Below are positions 1 to 9,520 of a DNA stretch of 64,000 nucleotides, in pieces. Both the position numbers and the translations under genes were made by a program. Every line of letters starts with the position of its first letter. Position 1 is the first letter of the stretch. The notes under the pieces were generated by a model. It was not told the DNA's origin. It saw nothing but the letters and a program-made list of their open reading frames with translations, and made no database searches. This DNA comes from Polynucleobacter sp. TUM22923 (lineage in GTDB: Bacteria > Pseudomonadota > Gammaproteobacteria > Burkholderiales > Burkholderiaceae): NCBI RefSeq assembly GCF_030295705.1, contig NZ_AP027274.1, positions 992,001 to 1,056,000 of the forward strand. Direction: 5' to 3'.

Positions 1-242
1 GATGCCGCATAAACAGCGTCACCAGCAACTGCCGGATGGAAGTTAAATGATTCAGATGAGCCTACACTGGTTGACCAAACGGGAGCTAAGTCAAATTGAT
101 TGGTAACGGCAACTAACTCAGCGGGCTTACGCACTCTGGATCCACCAGAACAAGCAAGCAAGACAACCGTTGTGGAGCCCAGCACTAAGGATAAGGTCAA
201 CAGCTTTAGTGCGCGTTTTACAAACCTAGTGTTATTGATCAT
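1..242 (-). CDS. bamB: BamB outer-membrane assembly lipoprotein, N-terminal part (runs off the window)
   Basis: Only the first 80 or so codons are present; the gene continues past base 1. The translation starts MINNTRFVKRAL, has a hydrophobic stretch and then a lipobox (LLAC) with the lipidated Cys at residue 31, followed by a segment typical of BamB before the WD40-like propeller. BamB is the beta-propeller lipoprotein of the BAM complex that inserts beta-barrel proteins into the outer membrane. The ATG at 242 overlaps the TGA of yfgM by one base, so translation is probably coupled. The hisS-yfgM-bamB order is conserved in beta- and gammaproteobacteria and supports the call. Confidence 0.88.
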   Translation of the reverse strand, partial: MINNTRFVKRALKLLTLSLVLGSTTVVLLACSGGSRVRKPAELVAVTNQFDLAPVWSTSVGSSESFNFHPAVAGDAVYAA

Positions 243-901
243 CACTGAGCCGCTCCCCCTACTGCATCTAACTTCACCTTCAAGAGACGGCGCGCCTCTT
301 CAGGAAATTCCTTAGCATCGTTGAGCTGCTTCCAGGCGGCTTCATAGCTTGTTTTTGCTTGGCTTATTTTCTTCTGCGCTAAGTACCAATCGCCACGACG
401 CTCTGACCAGAGGGCCTCAAATCCCGTAATGGGTTTTTCGTTCAAAATAGCATCCGCTTCGGCCAAATCTTTTTCGGAGCCTCCTTCAATTAACTGTGCT
501 GCCAAGCGTAACTTAGCCAAGGCTAAATAAGCTTTATCGGAAGCATTCTTAGCGGCCCATCGCAGATAATCCATCGACTTAGCAGAATCACCAGCATCAG
601 CAGCAATTCTGGCTGCAACAAGACTGGAGATCGCAGCATAAGGAGTACCACCATACTGCTTCTGCAAATCATCAGCCGCGCGTAAGGTGAGGTCTTTATC
701 GCCTTTACCAATAGCAGCTACCATCGTTTCATATAATTGAGAAGCAGCGGAGGCTTGGCTGGTTTTCCACCACTGATAGCCGCTATAGCCAGCATAGGCA
801 AATAAAGCTACCGTAACAACACCAGTAATGACATTGCGGTATTTTTGCCAAAACGCTTTTAATTGATCTACTTGCTCTTGCTCTTCTAGGTCTAATGGCA
901 T
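242..901 (-). CDS. yfgM: YfgM family ancillary SecYEG translocon protein
   Basis: This 219-residue protein has a cytoplasmic N-terminus beginning MPLDLEEQEQVDQLKAFW, one transmembrane segment at about residues 24-44, and a periplasmic alpha-helical part rich in Ala and Leu that fits the TPR-like repeats of the YfgM family. In E. coli YfgM binds SecYEG together with PpiD and helps hand secreted proteins to periplasmic chaperones. It lies between hisS (43 bases upstream) and bamB (one-base overlap), the usual position. Length and N-terminus agree with the family. No catalytic residues are expected. Confidence 0.88.
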   Translation of the reverse strand: MPLDLEEQEQVDQLKAFWQKYRNVITGVVTVALFAYAGYSGYQWWKTSQASAASQLYETMVAAIGKGDKDLTLRAADDLQKQYGGTPYAAISSLVAARIAADAGDSAKSMDYLRWAAKNASDKAYLALAKLRLAAQLIEGGSEKDLAEADAILNEKPITGFEALWSERRGDWYLAQKKISQAKTSYEAAWKQLNDAKEFPEEARRLLKVKLDAVGGAAQ

Positions 902-944
902 ATCTATCCAGGCTAAATACAGTTAATAAGGGGTAATCCTATGC

Positions 945-2303
945 TCAGGCGCCCACAATAGCGTCAATTATTGCATCTACAACGCTATCTAGGGGAACGG
1001 CCTTTTGCTCACCACTAGTGCGCAGATTCTTGATCTGAACTTCATTTGCCGCTAATTCATCAGGTCCGATGATGATGGCATAGGTTGCCCCACTCGCATC
1101 AGCCTTTTTCATTTGTGACTTAAAGCTCGCGGTTTGTCCATCTGGCGGGCAGAACAAAATCACATCAATTCCAGCGCTACGTAGGCGCTCCGCAACAATT
1201 AAGGCAGCCGTTAGGGTTTCTCCGCCCTGGTGCAAGACAAACGCATCGCATTGCGCTAGCGGCTCTGGTAACGAACCGGATACCTTCATTAGCTCCAATA
1301 CCCGCTCCATCCCCATCGCCCAGCCACAAGCAGGAGCAGCCTTCCCGCCCATACGCTCGATCAGGGGGTCGTATCGTCCGCCCCCAGCAATCGTTCCTTG
1401 CGCACCCAACTCTTCAGTAATCCACTCAAATACGGTCAGGTTGTAATAGTCCAAACCTCGCACTAAACGCGGATTAATTTTGCAGGGGATATTGTTTGCT
1501 TTAAGTAGGGCCTGCACTGCTTCAAAATGCTGGAGAGACTCGGCACCTAAAAAATCAAGTAACTTTGGAGCTCCTTCGATTAATTCTTGCATCGCTGGAT
1601 TTTTAGAATCCAGAATTCGCAAAGGATTACTCAGTAAGCGACGTTGGGAATCTTCATCTAGTTGCGCATGATTTTTTTCGAAGTAAGCAAGCAAAGCGGT
1701 GCGATGTTCGGCGCGCTCATTTGCCTGACCCAGAGAATTAATCTCTAAGCGCACACCGATTAATCCTAGCTCATCCCAAAGTCTTTGACCCATGAGGATG
1801 ATTTCAGCATCAATATCAGGGCCAGCAAATCCCAAGGCCTCAATACCAAATTGATGAAACTGGCGATATCGCCCACGTTGTGGACGCTCGTGGCGAAACA
1901 TCGGCCCGGCGTACCAAATGCGCTTAGGGCCCTCGTAAAGCAAATTATTTTCTACGACCGAACGAACAACTGCAGCCGTTCCTTCGGGACGTAAGGTTAG
2001 CTGCTCCCCATTCAATCGATCTTCAAAGGAATACATCTCCTTTTCAACAATATCGGTTACCTCACCAATACCCCGTTGAAATACAGCGGTGGCCTCAACA
2101 ATCGGTGTGCGCAAAAACTCATAACCATATGCGCGCGTTAAGTCACGCAACACATGCTCTAGGTGTGCCCATGCCGCAGCATCTGCCGGTAATAAGTCAT
2201 TCATGCCGCGAACGCCATTGATCTTTTGAATCTTCTGGGCTTTTTCAGATTGGCGTGTATTTTCGGCTGCAGGAGTTACTGATTTTTTTTCTAGGTCCGT
2301 CAT
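945..2303 (-). CDS. hisS: Histidyl-tRNA synthetase
   Basis: Class II aminoacyl-tRNA synthetase that charges tRNA-His. Class II motif 2 is visible ([18 protein letters not shown]), as are the histidine-specific [14 protein letters not shown] loop and motif 3 ([12 protein letters not shown]), followed by an anticodon-binding domain. The frame is open further upstream to 2396, but that part would overlap the end of ispG and encodes a low-complexity Thr/Arg stretch, so I prefer the ATG at 2303 (452 residues). Even then about 25 extra residues precede the conserved VRGMNDLLP start. The spacer to ispG holds a 9-bp tandem duplication (2323-2340). Confidence 0.95.
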   Translation of the reverse strand: MTDLEKKSVTPAAENTRQSEKAQKIQKINGVRGMNDLLPADAAAWAHLEHVLRDLTRAYGYEFLRTPIVEATAVFQRGIGEVTDIVEKEMYSFEDRLNGEQLTLRPEGTAAVVRSVVENNLLYEGPKRIWYAGPMFRHERPQRGRYRQFHQFGIEALGFAGPDIDAEIILMGQRLWDELGLIGVRLEINSLGQANERAEHRTALLAYFEKNHAQLDEDSQRRLLSNPLRILDSKNPAMQELIEGAPKLLDFLGAESLQHFEAVQALLKANNIPCKINPRLVRGLDYYNLTVFEWITEELGAQGTIAGGGRYDPLIERMGGKAAPACGWAMGMERVLELMKVSGSLPEPLAQCDAFVLHQGGETLTAALIVAERLRSAGIDVILFCPPDGQTASFKSQMKKADASGATYAIIIGPDELAANEVQIKNLRTSGEQKAVPLDSVVDAIIDAIVGA

Positions 2304-2361
2304 GATGTGCGCTTCAGGTGTTGTTCTTGTTGTTCTTGTTATTTTTGTTATTGTTTTACTG

Positions 2362-3618
2362 TTATCTTGGCGCGTAATGCAAGTTGACGTATTCATCTAC
2401 GATCGCCTGAAAATCATGCGCAATGTTATCGCCCCTCAAGGTCTTCACTTTAACGCCATCTACGAACACGGGGGCGGCTGGAGTTTCGCCAGTGCCGGGC
2501 AAAGAAATGCCGATATTGGCATGTTTGCTTTCACCAGGGCCGTTAACAATACAGCCCATCACCGCCACATTCATCGCCTCAACTCCTGGATGCGTCTTTT
2601 TCCATAACGGCATTTGTTGACGTAGGTAAGACTGAATATTGGCAGCAAGTTCTTGGAAAGTAGTGCTAGTGGTTCTGCCGCAACCAGGGCAGGCAATCAC
2701 CATTGGCGTGAAATTACGCAAGCCCATCGTTTGCAAAATCTCTTGAGCCACAATGACTTCATTCTCGCGGGGTGCCCCGGGGTCTGGCGTCAATGAAACA
2801 CGAATCGTGTCACCAATGCCCTCTTGAAGCAAAATGCCCATCGCTGCCGTTGAAGAAACAATCCCTTTGCTGCCCATGCCGGCTTCTGTTAAACCCAAAT
2901 GTAATGGGTAATCAGAGCGACGGGAGAGATCTCGATACACTGCAACTAAATCCTGCACATTACTAACTTTGCAGGACAACATAATTTGATTGGGATTCAT
3001 GCCGTATTCAACAGCTTTTTCGGCTGACTGTAGTGCGGACTGAATCAAAGACTCAATCATCACCTCTTGCGCTGTCTTCGGGTTAGCCAAGGCAGCATTG
3101 CTATCCATAATGCTCGCCAACAAATCTTGATCCAAACTACCCCAGTTCACGCCAATCCGAATCGGCTTGTCATATTTGCAGGCCGCCTCGATCATTTGGG
3201 CAAATTGGGGATCACGCTTAGCGCCCTTGCCCACATTTCCTGGGTTAATGCGGTACTTAGATAAGGCCATAGCGCACTCCGGAAAGTCCATGAGTAAGGT
3301 GTGGCCGTTGTAATGAAAATCACCAATCAATGGCACCAAAACATCCATCTTGTCTAACTGCTCGCGGATATACGGCACGGCAGCGGCAGCGGCAGGTGTG
3401 TCTACCGTAATGCGCACCATTTCAGAGCCAGCACGCGCCAACTCCTTTACCTGTATGGCAGTCCCAACGGCATCTGCTGTATCGGTATTTGTCATTGACT
3501 GAACCCGAACGGGTGCATCGCCACCAACCGTAATCACATTTGTTTTCCACGCAATCGTTGATTGGCGAGTTAAGCGCTTAGGGGACGGACCTAGAGGTAG
3601 AGGTGCTAACTTAGTCAT
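2362..3618 (-). CDS. ispG: 4-hydroxy-3-methylbut-2-en-1-yl diphosphate synthase
   Basis: IspG (GcpE) carries out the penultimate step of the MEP isoprenoid pathway with a 4Fe-4S cluster. The cluster ligands are visible: C310 and C313 in ACPGCGRTT, then C356 and E363 in GCIVNGPGE. The TIM-barrel part contains the conserved NWGSLDQ and [12 protein letters not shown] segments. The length of 418 residues is normal for the proteobacterial form. The start ATG at 3618 lies inside a threefold 13-bp tandem repeat (3611-3649) that also contains the rlmN stop codon; see the repeat entry. The gene is co-directional with rlmN upstream and hisS downstream. Confidence 0.96.
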   Translation of the reverse strand: MTKLAPLPLGPSPKRLTRQSTIAWKTNVITVGGDAPVRVQSMTNTDTADAVGTAIQVKELARAGSEMVRITVDTPAAAAAVPYIREQLDKMDVLVPLIGDFHYNGHTLLMDFPECAMALSKYRINPGNVGKGAKRDPQFAQMIEAACKYDKPIRIGVNWGSLDQDLLASIMDSNAALANPKTAQEVMIESLIQSALQSAEKAVEYGMNPNQIMLSCKVSNVQDLVAVYRDLSRRSDYPLHLGLTEAGMGSKGIVSSTAAMGILLQEGIGDTIRVSLTPDPGAPRENEVIVAQEILQTMGLRNFTPMVIACPGCGRTTSTTFQELAANIQSYLRQQMPLWKKTHPGVEAMNVAVMGCIVNGPGESKHANIGISLPGTGETPAAPVFVDGVKVKTLRGDNIAHDFQAIVDEYVNLHYAPR

Positions 3619-3649
3619 CTCACTTAGTCATTTCATTTAGTCATCTAAT
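3611..3649 (-). repeat. Three tandem 13-bp units spanning the rlmN stop and ispG start
   Basis: On the plus strand the units begin at 3611, 3624 and 3637 and share the core TTAGTCATNT; on the coding strand each gives ATGACTAA. The outermost copy supplies the rlmN stop (GAC TAA) and the innermost supplies the ispG start (ATG ACT AAG). Because the period is 13, the three TAA triplets fall in three different frames, and two mini-ORFs (Met-Thr-Lys-stop) precede ispG. Confidence 0.9.
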
Positions 3650-4821
3650 TTATTGAGCCAATGGATAGGCTGCTCTGACTGAATAATTTCAGAGTCATGC
3701 ACAGCGCGCTCACGCACTCTCGTACGATCAACTACATCACCTGCCAATTGACCGCAGGCAGCAGCGATATCATCACCGCGCGTTTTACGAACCGTAGCCA
3801 CCATTCCAGCCTCAAGCAAGATGTTGACAAAAGCATGAATCCGCTGGGCTGTTGAGCGTTTCAAGCCAGACTCTGGGAATGGATTGAAGGGAATGAGATT
3901 GATCTTGCACTTAATATCTTTAAGCAAGCGTACTAATTCTTTTGCCTGAATATCTGAGTCATTGATACCATCGAGCATGCAGTATTCAAAGGTTAAAAAA
4001 TCTCTAGGTGCGAATGGAAGATAGCGCTCACAGGCAGCCAGCAATTCTTTAAGGGGATATTTTTGATTGAGCGGAACAAGCTGATCCCGTAACGCGTCAT
4101 TAGGGGCATGTAAAGAGACCGCTAAGGCAACTGGGCAATCTTGCGCTAAGCGATCAATCATCGGTACAACACCAGAGGTGGATACGGTAACACGACGTCG
4201 TGATAATCCATAGGCACGATCGTCCAGCATTAACTTTAATGCAGTAACGACATTATCGTAATTGAGTAGAGGCTCGCCCATGCCCATCATTACAACGTTA
4301 GAAATCACGCGGCCCGTATGCTCCCAACCCGGTGTTGGAAACTCCTCTATACGGCGAACTGCATTGGGATCGTTACGCAGCAGATGTTCAGCGAACCACA
4401 GCTGGCCAATAATTTCACCGGCTGTAAGGTTGCGCGAGAACCCTTGATGGCCCGTTGAGCAAAAGCGGCAATTAACAGCGCATCCCGCTTGCGAAGATAT
4501 GCACAAAGTGCCTCGACCATCTTCTGGAATAAATACTGACTCAACGGCATTACCAGCCCCAACATCAAGCAACCACTTGCGAGTGCCATCTGTTGCATGC
4601 TCATCTTTTAAAACAGGAAGCGAAGTAATCTCTGCTTTATCAAGCAAGGTTGTTCTAAAGGTTTTTGCCAGATCACTCATGTCATTAATATTGGATACAC
4701 CGCGTTGGTGTATCCACTGCATGAGTTGCTTCGCCCGAAAGGGCTTTTCATTCAACCCCGCGACATATGCCGCCATTTGGTCGGCATCAAAATCTAGGAG
4801 ATTTACGCGCGGGGAGGTCAA
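3637..4821 (-). CDS. rlmN: Dual-specificity 23S rRNA/tRNA adenine-2 methyltransferase RlmN
   Basis: Radical-SAM enzyme that methylates C2 of A2503 in 23S rRNA and A37 in some tRNAs. The radical-SAM cluster motif is CAVNCRFC with C114, C118 and C121. The second catalytic cysteine is C356 in the conserved [13 protein letters not shown] segment, which forms the methylation intermediate. The conserved [13 protein letters not shown] and VSLHAPND segments are present. At 394 residues it is of normal length. The stop codon is the outer copy of a 13-bp tandem repeat leading into ispG. No rodZ-like gene lies between rlmN and ispG, although many relatives have one there. Confidence 0.96.
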   Translation of the reverse strand: MTSPRVNLLDFDADQMAAYVAGLNEKPFRAKQLMQWIHQRGVSNINDMSDLAKTFRTTLLDKAEITSLPVLKDEHATDGTRKWLLDVGAGNAVESVFIPEDGRGTLCISSQAGCAVNCRFCSTGHQGFSRNLTAGEIIGQLWFAEHLLRNDPNAVRRIEEFPTPGWEHTGRVISNVVMMGMGEPLLNYDNVVTALKLMLDDRAYGLSRRRVTVSTSGVVPMIDRLAQDCPVALAVSLHAPNDALRDQLVPLNQKYPLKELLAACERYLPFAPRDFLTFEYCMLDGINDSDIQAKELVRLLKDIKCKINLIPFNPFPESGLKRSTAQRIHAFVNILLEAGMVATVRKTRGDDIAAACGQLAGDVVDRTRVRERAVHDSEIIQSEQPIHWLNKLDD

Positions 4822-4858
4822 TACGTCTACTTATCAATCAATCGCTAATCAGTGTCGA

Positions 4859-5284
4859 TTAGCGATTAAACACATTCATGCCAGGGAAAAAGAAGGCGAT
4901 TTCCACAGCAGCCGTTTCTGGAGCATCTGAACCATGCACTGCGTTGGCATCAATACTATCAGCGAAATCAGCACGGATCGTACCCTTTTCGGCCTTTTTT
5001 GGATCGGTAGCGCCCATCAGGTCACGGTTTTTAGCAATTGCGCCTTCTCCCTCTAATGCCTGAATCATGACAGGACCAGAAATCATGAAGCTCACTAAGT
5101 CCTTGAAGAAAGGACGATCTTTATGCACACCATAGAACTGCTCAGCTTCGTTTTGTGACAAGTGCGCCATTCTGGAAGCAACGATCTTCAAACCAGCGGA
5201 TTCAAAACGATCGTAGATCTTACCAATAACGTTCTTTGCGACAGCATCAGGTTTGATGATAGATAGGGTGCGTTCAATAGCCAT
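4859..5284 (-). CDS. ndk: Nucleoside diphosphate kinase
   Basis: Ndk transfers the gamma-phosphate from ATP to NDPs through a phosphohistidine. From the ATG at 5284 the protein is 141 residues, the family's normal size, starting [15 protein letters not shown]. The active-site histidine is H117 in NAVHGSD. The frame is open eight codons further upstream (MKLLLELC), but those residues do not belong to the family, and a GGAG ribosome-binding site sits just before the 5284 ATG. It is the first gene of the minus-strand run ndk-rlmN-ispG-hisS-yfgM-bamB. Confidence 0.96.
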   Translation of the reverse strand: MAIERTLSIIKPDAVAKNVIGKIYDRFESAGLKIVASRMAHLSQNEAEQFYGVHKDRPFFKDLVSFMISGPVMIQALEGEGAIAKNRDLMGATDPKKAEKGTIRADFADSIDANAVHGSDAPETAAVEIAFFFPGMNVFNR

Positions 5285-5497
5285 GCATAACTCCAGTAGT
5301 AATTTCAAAGATTTAAGCTCAATTCGCGGACAGTAGGCTCCAGCTTTAATTATTTCCAGACATCCTACTACGCGCTAGGAATCCAGCGACCCCCAAATTA
5401 TACATTGCCTGACCGTATTTACCCTTATCCAGGCAGGGCTAAGCTATTGAATTTACAGGGCATAACCCTTCAATTTGTAGTTCTATTTAAATAGGGC

Positions 5498-5524
5498 TTG
5501 AAATTCCCCCATTTTGTCTATACT
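5498..5524 (+). promoter_or_regulatory. Candidate sigma-70 promoter for the YccA-like gene
   Basis: TTGAAA at 5498-5503 and TATACT at 5519-5524 resemble -35 and -10 boxes. The 15-base spacer is shorter than the ideal 17, which lowers confidence. It lies about 55 bases upstream of the 5579 start codon, in the intergenic region divergent from ndk. Confidence 0.4.
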
Positions 5525-5578
5525 TAGTTTCATTAGCCCTTAGTGGGCTTCAGTCTTTACAACAAAGAAGGAGTCAAT

Positions 5579-6280
5579 ATGAGCGATCTAAACTCTTACG
5601 GCTTCGGGCAAACCGGCTCGATTAGCACCCCCCAGATACGTAACCGCGTACTGCGTAATACCTACGCTCTTTTAGCGCTATCAATGGTTCCTACTGTCAT
5701 TGGGGCCTGGCTTGGCGTTGCTTTGGGCCTAAACTTCATGAAAAGTAGCCCTTTTATGGGTTTCATCGTATTTATGGCGATTGCTTTTGGCTTTTTCTGG
5801 GCAATCGAGAAGAATAAAGAAACCGGTCTAGGCGTTCTCTTGCTACTGGGCTTCACCTTCTTTATGGGCATCATGATGTCCGGCTTAGTGGGCTACACCC
5901 TTAATAGCTACAGTAATGGTGCGACATTGATTATGCTGGCCTTTGGTGGTACGGCAGCCATTTTTGCAGTAATGGCAACCATTGCCACGGTCAGTAAAAG
6001 CGATTTTTCTGGCATGGGCAAATGGCTCATGGTTGGTGTTCTACTCTTGATCGTAGCTTCCCTAGCGAATATCTGGCTACAGTTACCAGCCCTGATGTTG
6101 ACAGTAATGGTACTGGCTATCGGTATCTTCTCTGCCTTCATTTTGGTGGACGTCCAGCGCATTATCAATGGCGGTGAAACCAATTACATCATGGCCACCT
6201 TAGCTATCTACCTAGATGTGTACAACATCTTCACTAACTTACTCGCATTATTGGGTATCGTTGGAGGCGACCGAGACTAA
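5579..6280 (+). CDS. Bax inhibitor-1/YccA family inner-membrane protein
   Basis: From the ATG at 5579 the protein is 233 residues (MSDLNSYGFGQTG...), with about seven hydrophobic helices and the acidic C-terminal region typical of the BI-1 (UPF0005) family. E. coli YccA modulates FtsH proteolysis of membrane proteins; whether this homologue does the same is inference. The frame is open to 5543, but a strong ribosome-binding site (GAAGGAG, 5567-5573) sits 5 bases before the chosen ATG. A candidate promoter lies at 5498-5524 and a bidirectional terminator at 6333-6360. It is a single-gene transcript divergent from ndk. Confidence 0.9.
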   Translation: MSDLNSYGFGQTGSISTPQIRNRVLRNTYALLALSMVPTVIGAWLGVALGLNFMKSSPFMGFIVFMAIAFGFFWAIEKNKETGLGVLLLLGFTFFMGIMMSGLVGYTLNSYSNGATLIMLAFGGTAAIFAVMATIATVSKSDFSGMGKWLMVGVLLLIVASLANIWLQLPALMLTVMVLAIGIFSAFILVDVQRIINGGETNYIMATLAIYLDVYNIFTNLLALLGIVGGDRD

Positions 6281-6332
6281 ACAGTCTTTGTTACCAGCTT
6301 TCATTACCAGTTACACGCAACTCTGTTCTAAC

Positions 6333-6360
6333 AAAAAGGCACCTCGGTGCCTTTTTGTTT
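6333..6360. terminator. Bidirectional intrinsic terminator between yccA-like gene and rlmD
   Basis: AAAAAGGCACC and GGTGCCTTTTT form a perfect stem with a very short loop, flanked by A-tracts on the left and T-tracts on the right. It can terminate the plus-strand gene and also the convergent rlmD transcript. Confidence 0.9.
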
Positions 6361-6378
6361 AACTAAATTAACTAGCTA

Positions 6379-6404
6379 GACTAACTTAGTTGACTAACTT
6401 AGGC
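6379..6404 (-). repeat. 13-bp tandem duplication spanning the rlmD stop codon
   Basis: GACTAACTTAG followed by two variable bases occurs at 6379 and again at 6392. On the coding strand both copies contain TAAGTTAGTC; the first TAA is the rlmD stop (6399-6401) and the second falls in another frame. It resembles the stop-spanning repeats at 3611-3649, 42133-42159 and 62386-62417. Confidence 0.75.
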
Positions 6405-7826
6405 CCTACCAAATACTGCCATTGATTCTACGTGCGAAGTATGGGGAAACATGTTGACGATGCCCGCACTTTTGAGAACATAGCCAGCGTGATGGCACAG
6501 AATCTCGGTATCCCTGGCCAGGGTTTTTGGGTTACAAGACACATACACAATGCGCTGAGGAACAAGATCGCTCCTTTGCTGATGCAGGCTAGCCAATGCT
6601 TGGCAAATTTCCATAGCCCCTTCACGCGGGGGATCCATGAGCCAGCGATCCGCCCTACCCCATGAAGCGATTGTCTCTGCGGTCACTTCAAATAAATCAC
6701 TTTGCCTAAAACTAGCTTTATCAGCTAAGTCGTTATGTATGGCATTTTCTTGCGCTCTAGTTGTTAAACTCGCCAATCCCTCGATGCCCAATACACTCTG
6801 TGAGCGTCTTGCTAGGGGGAGTGTAAAGTTACCAATGCCACAAAATAAATCCAGTACACGGTCAGTGGATTTAATTTCTAGCAATCGGATAGCCCTACTG
6901 ACTAAGGCTCGATTCATTAGATGATTGACCTGAGTAAAGTCCGCCGGCTTAAAAGGCATCTCAATCTCAAACTCGGGTAAGCGATAGCAAAGCTTGCCCG
7001 TTGCAGGATAGAACGGGGTAACCGTTTCAATTCCTTTGGTTTGTAACCAGATCCAGACCTGGTACTGATCTGCAAAATCTCTCAGCAATTGCTCATCCGC
7101 CGCAGTCAATGGATTCAGAATACGAAATACCAGCGCTGTCACTGGTTTAGATTTTTGTAAGTCGCTGGAATCAGGTTCCGCAGCCTCACCTACCGCTAAT
7201 TCAATTTGAGGCATACGGTCGACGATCGACAAACCCATTACTAATTTACGTAAGTCGGGCAGTAAGTCGGAGACATGCTTAGGCAAAATCTCGCAAGCTA
7301 ACATATCGGCAACGTAACCACTCTTGCCCTCATGAAAGCCCACCAACACAGTGCCTTTTTTAATCGAGCGATTGACCACACTTAATCGCGCGCGATGACG
7401 ATATTCCCAAGCGGGGCCACCCATAGGGCGCAAAATTTCCTCCGGGGAAACTTTAGCAATATGCTTTAAATCATCCTCAAGCACACGCTGCTTCATTGCA
7501 ATCTGAGCCCGAATATCTAAATGCTGCATAGTGCAGCCACCACAGACTCCAAATGCCTTACATTTTGGTGCCGCTCTAAACACTGCCGGTTTAAGTATGT
7601 TGAGAACCCTGGCCTTACTAAAGCGGGCTTTTTCACGGGTAACTACATAGGTAACTAATTCAGTTGGCAAGGCCCCTTGAATAAAAATGACCTTACCACT
7701 TTGACCTTCTGCAAGCTCTACCTCATTGGGTGCTAGCCTAGCAATGCCTTGCGCATCAAGATCCAGAGATTCAATACAAATGGGTTCAGTGACTTCAATG
7801 TGCACTGGCTTTTCACCTCTACGCAT
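6399..7826 (-). CDS. rlmD: 23S rRNA (uracil-1939-C5)-methyltransferase
   Basis: RlmD (RumA) methylates U1939 of 23S rRNA with SAM. The protein has an N-terminal TRAM-like beta barrel, a 4Fe-4S cysteine cluster (CKAFGVCGGC plus a later Cys in LACEILP), a SAM-binding LDLFCGIGNF motif and the catalytic cysteine in YVSCNPKTLARD. A TTG at 7835 extends the frame, but I prefer the ATG at 7826 (475 residues), preceded by AGGA about 10 bases upstream. The start overlaps the 3' end of the exonuclease gene by 8 bases, which suggests coupling. Confidence 0.95.
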   Translation of the reverse strand: MRRGEKPVHIEVTEPICIESLDLDAQGIARLAPNEVELAEGQSGKVIFIQGALPTELVTYVVTREKARFSKARVLNILKPAVFRAAPKCKAFGVCGGCTMQHLDIRAQIAMKQRVLEDDLKHIAKVSPEEILRPMGGPAWEYRHRARLSVVNRSIKKGTVLVGFHEGKSGYVADMLACEILPKHVSDLLPDLRKLVMGLSIVDRMPQIELAVGEAAEPDSSDLQKSKPVTALVFRILNPLTAADEQLLRDFADQYQVWIWLQTKGIETVTPFYPATGKLCYRLPEFEIEMPFKPADFTQVNHLMNRALVSRAIRLLEIKSTDRVLDLFCGIGNFTLPLARRSQSVLGIEGLASLTTRAQENAIHNDLADKASFRQSDLFEVTAETIASWGRADRWLMDPPREGAMEICQALASLHQQRSDLVPQRIVYVSCNPKTLARDTEILCHHAGYVLKSAGIVNMFPHTSHVESMAVFGRA

Positions 7827-8646
7827 CCAATGCAAATCCTAAGAGATATTCTTGCCACTGAACTCCGTTAGGCTCTTTGGAGAGACCCTCTAAATAGGTC
7901 TTAACGAAAATAATTTCATTCTCATACTCCGCTAATGAAAAACCCCCTCGCAGAAGTTGAAAGCGACAGTACATTAAATAAGTATTGACCACATCTGTTT
8001 CACAGTACTGGCGAATCTCTTTAATCCTGCCATCTTGGTATGCAGGCCAAACTTGACTACCATCCATTCCCATCTTTCCAGGAAATCCACAGAGCTTAGC
8101 CAAACCATCTAATGGAGCATTAGCGCGTCCATTAAATTTTGCCAATAAATCCATTAGGTCTAAGTGGCGCATGTGGTAGCGGCTAATGTAGTTGTTCCAC
8201 TTAAACTCGCGACTATCGTTTTCCTGACTCTCACCCATTTCCCAATAGCGTGGCGCTTGAATGTGATTTGCTAATGCGCGGTAATGGAGTACTGGCAAAT
8301 CAAAGCCACTGCCATTCCAAGAGACTAATTGTGGCGTGTACTTTTCAACAAGCTCAAAGAAAGTTTGAATCAACACCTTCTCATCATCGTCAGGGTTGCC
8401 CAAAGTGCCAACTTTAATTTGGGGGCTACCCTCTTTAGTAGTTCGACGAATAACACAAGAGATAGCGCAGATGCGCTGTAAATATAGAGGCAGAAAATCA
8501 CTGCCTGTTTTCTCAAGGCGTTCTGACATAGCTTTATTAGCCACCTCAGCATCTGATAAGGAATCTGGGTAATCATTGAGTCGACGAAGGCCGGCCACAT
8601 CCGGAATAGTCTCAATATCAAATACGAGAACAGTTGCCATTACCAT
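7819..8646 (-). CDS. DnaQ-fold 3'-5' exonuclease (PolB exonuclease-like, PF10108 type)
   Basis: A predicted 3'-5' exonuclease of 275 residues related to the proofreading domain of family B polymerases. Exo motifs are visible: FDIETIPD near the N-terminus (Asp and Glu ligands), SWNGSGFDLPVL (motif II), and YCETDVVNTYL (motif III with the last Asp). A second ATG at 8640 giving MATVLVFDIET is an equally good start. It occupies the slot between the nlpD-like gene and rlmD; in many beta- and gammaproteobacteria rpoS follows nlpD. The biological substrate is not known to me. Confidence 0.85.
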   Translation of the reverse strand: MVMATVLVFDIETIPDVAGLRRLNDYPDSLSDAEVANKAMSERLEKTGSDFLPLYLQRICAISCVIRRTTKEGSPQIKVGTLGNPDDDEKVLIQTFFELVEKYTPQLVSWNGSGFDLPVLHYRALANHIQAPRYWEMGESQENDSREFKWNNYISRYHMRHLDLMDLLAKFNGRANAPLDGLAKLCGFPGKMGMDGSQVWPAYQDGRIKEIRQYCETDVVNTYLMYCRFQLLRGGFSLAEYENEIIFVKTYLEGLSKEPNGVQWQEYLLGFALDA

Positions 8647-8707
8647 TGCTTCATCAAGTTGATGCGTCGTTACGTATTAGTGAGCTAATGAGCTGAATAA
8701 GTATCAA

Positions 8708-9520
8708 CTACTGCAGGTAAGGCGCGGGATTTACTGGCTTACCATTCACACGCAATTCAAAATGAAGCTTTACTGCATTCGTATCGGTATCACCCATCTC
8801 GGCAATTTTTTGCCCTTTTTTAACAGCATCGCCTTCCTTCACCAGAAGTGCGCGGTTGTGGGCATAAGCAGTTAAATAGGTATTGTCATGTTTGATGATG
8901 ACTAGATTGCCATAACCACGCAAACTATTGCCAGCGTAAACGACCTTGCCCTCAGAGGCAGCACTTACAGGATCACCCAATTTACCGGCAATATCAATGC
9001 CTTTTGTCTTATCGTTAAAGTCGTCTATGACTTTACCTTTTGCGGGCCATGACAAACGAATGCCGGGCTCAGCCACAATATCTTTTGTAGGATCAGACTT
9101 GGCAAGATCAGCCTTAGCAGAATCTGCCTTGGGACTATCGCCAGACGCAGTCGGCTTAACTGCTGGGGTAACTGGAGTCATTGGTGCATTCGATCCACTC
9201 GCCCTCATTGCAGATTTAGAGCCTGCTGGGGGCTTCACCAAAATCAAATCGCCTACTTCAATCTGATTGGGATTGGCCATATTGTTCCATTGAGCTACAT
9301 CGCGTGGTGCCTGCCCATTATCCAAGGCGATACGGGCTAAGGTGTCCCCTTTTTTGACGCGGTAATAGCCTGGTGGGGTAGGCTCACTGGAGGCGCTGGA
9401 GCGCTCAACTACTGATGCAGGTTTAGCACGTGGAGTGGTGCAGCCTGCATTTAGCAGCATAGCTACTATGGCAAATGGAATCAGAAGTAATTTAGTCATG
9501 GACTTCAATGGGTTGTTCAT
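8708..9520 (-). CDS. nlpD: NlpD-like lipoprotein with LysM and degenerate M23 peptidase domain
   Basis: Residues 1-26 form a lipoprotein signal (LLNAGC lipobox, Cys at 26). A LysM domain starts at [10 protein letters not shown] and ends near VGDLILV, then comes a Lys/Asp/Ala-rich linker, then an M23 LytM domain. The first metal ligand His of M23 is missing (TKGIDIAG where active enzymes have HxGxD), while AYAH and KLHFEL remain. This fits NlpD/EnvC-type proteins, which activate amidases in cell division and do not cut peptidoglycan themselves. The start ATG overlaps the pcm stop (ATGA). rpoS is not present downstream. Confidence 0.9.
   Translation of the reverse strand: MNNPLKSMTKLLLIPFAIVAMLLNAGCTTPRAKPASVVERSSASSEPTPPGYYRVKKGDTLARIALDNGQAPRDVAQWNNMANPNQIEVGDLILVKPPAGSKSAMRASGSNAPMTPVTPAVKPTASGDSPKADSAKADLAKSDPTKDIVAEPGIRLSWPAKGKVIDDFNDKTKGIDIAGKLGDPVSAASEGKVVYAGNSLRGYGNLVIIKHDNTYLTAYAHNRALLVKEGDAVKKGQKIAEMGDTDTNAVKLHFELRVNGKPVNPAPYLQ

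Noticed and set aside
2304..2396. Upstream extension of hisS
   Set aside because: It overlaps the end of ispG and encodes Thr/Arg repeats from a 9-bp duplication; the ATG at 2303 fits better.
4499..4930. 143-codon plus-strand ORF over rlmN and ndk
   Set aside because: It lies antisense to two well-supported genes and its protein has no recognisable features.
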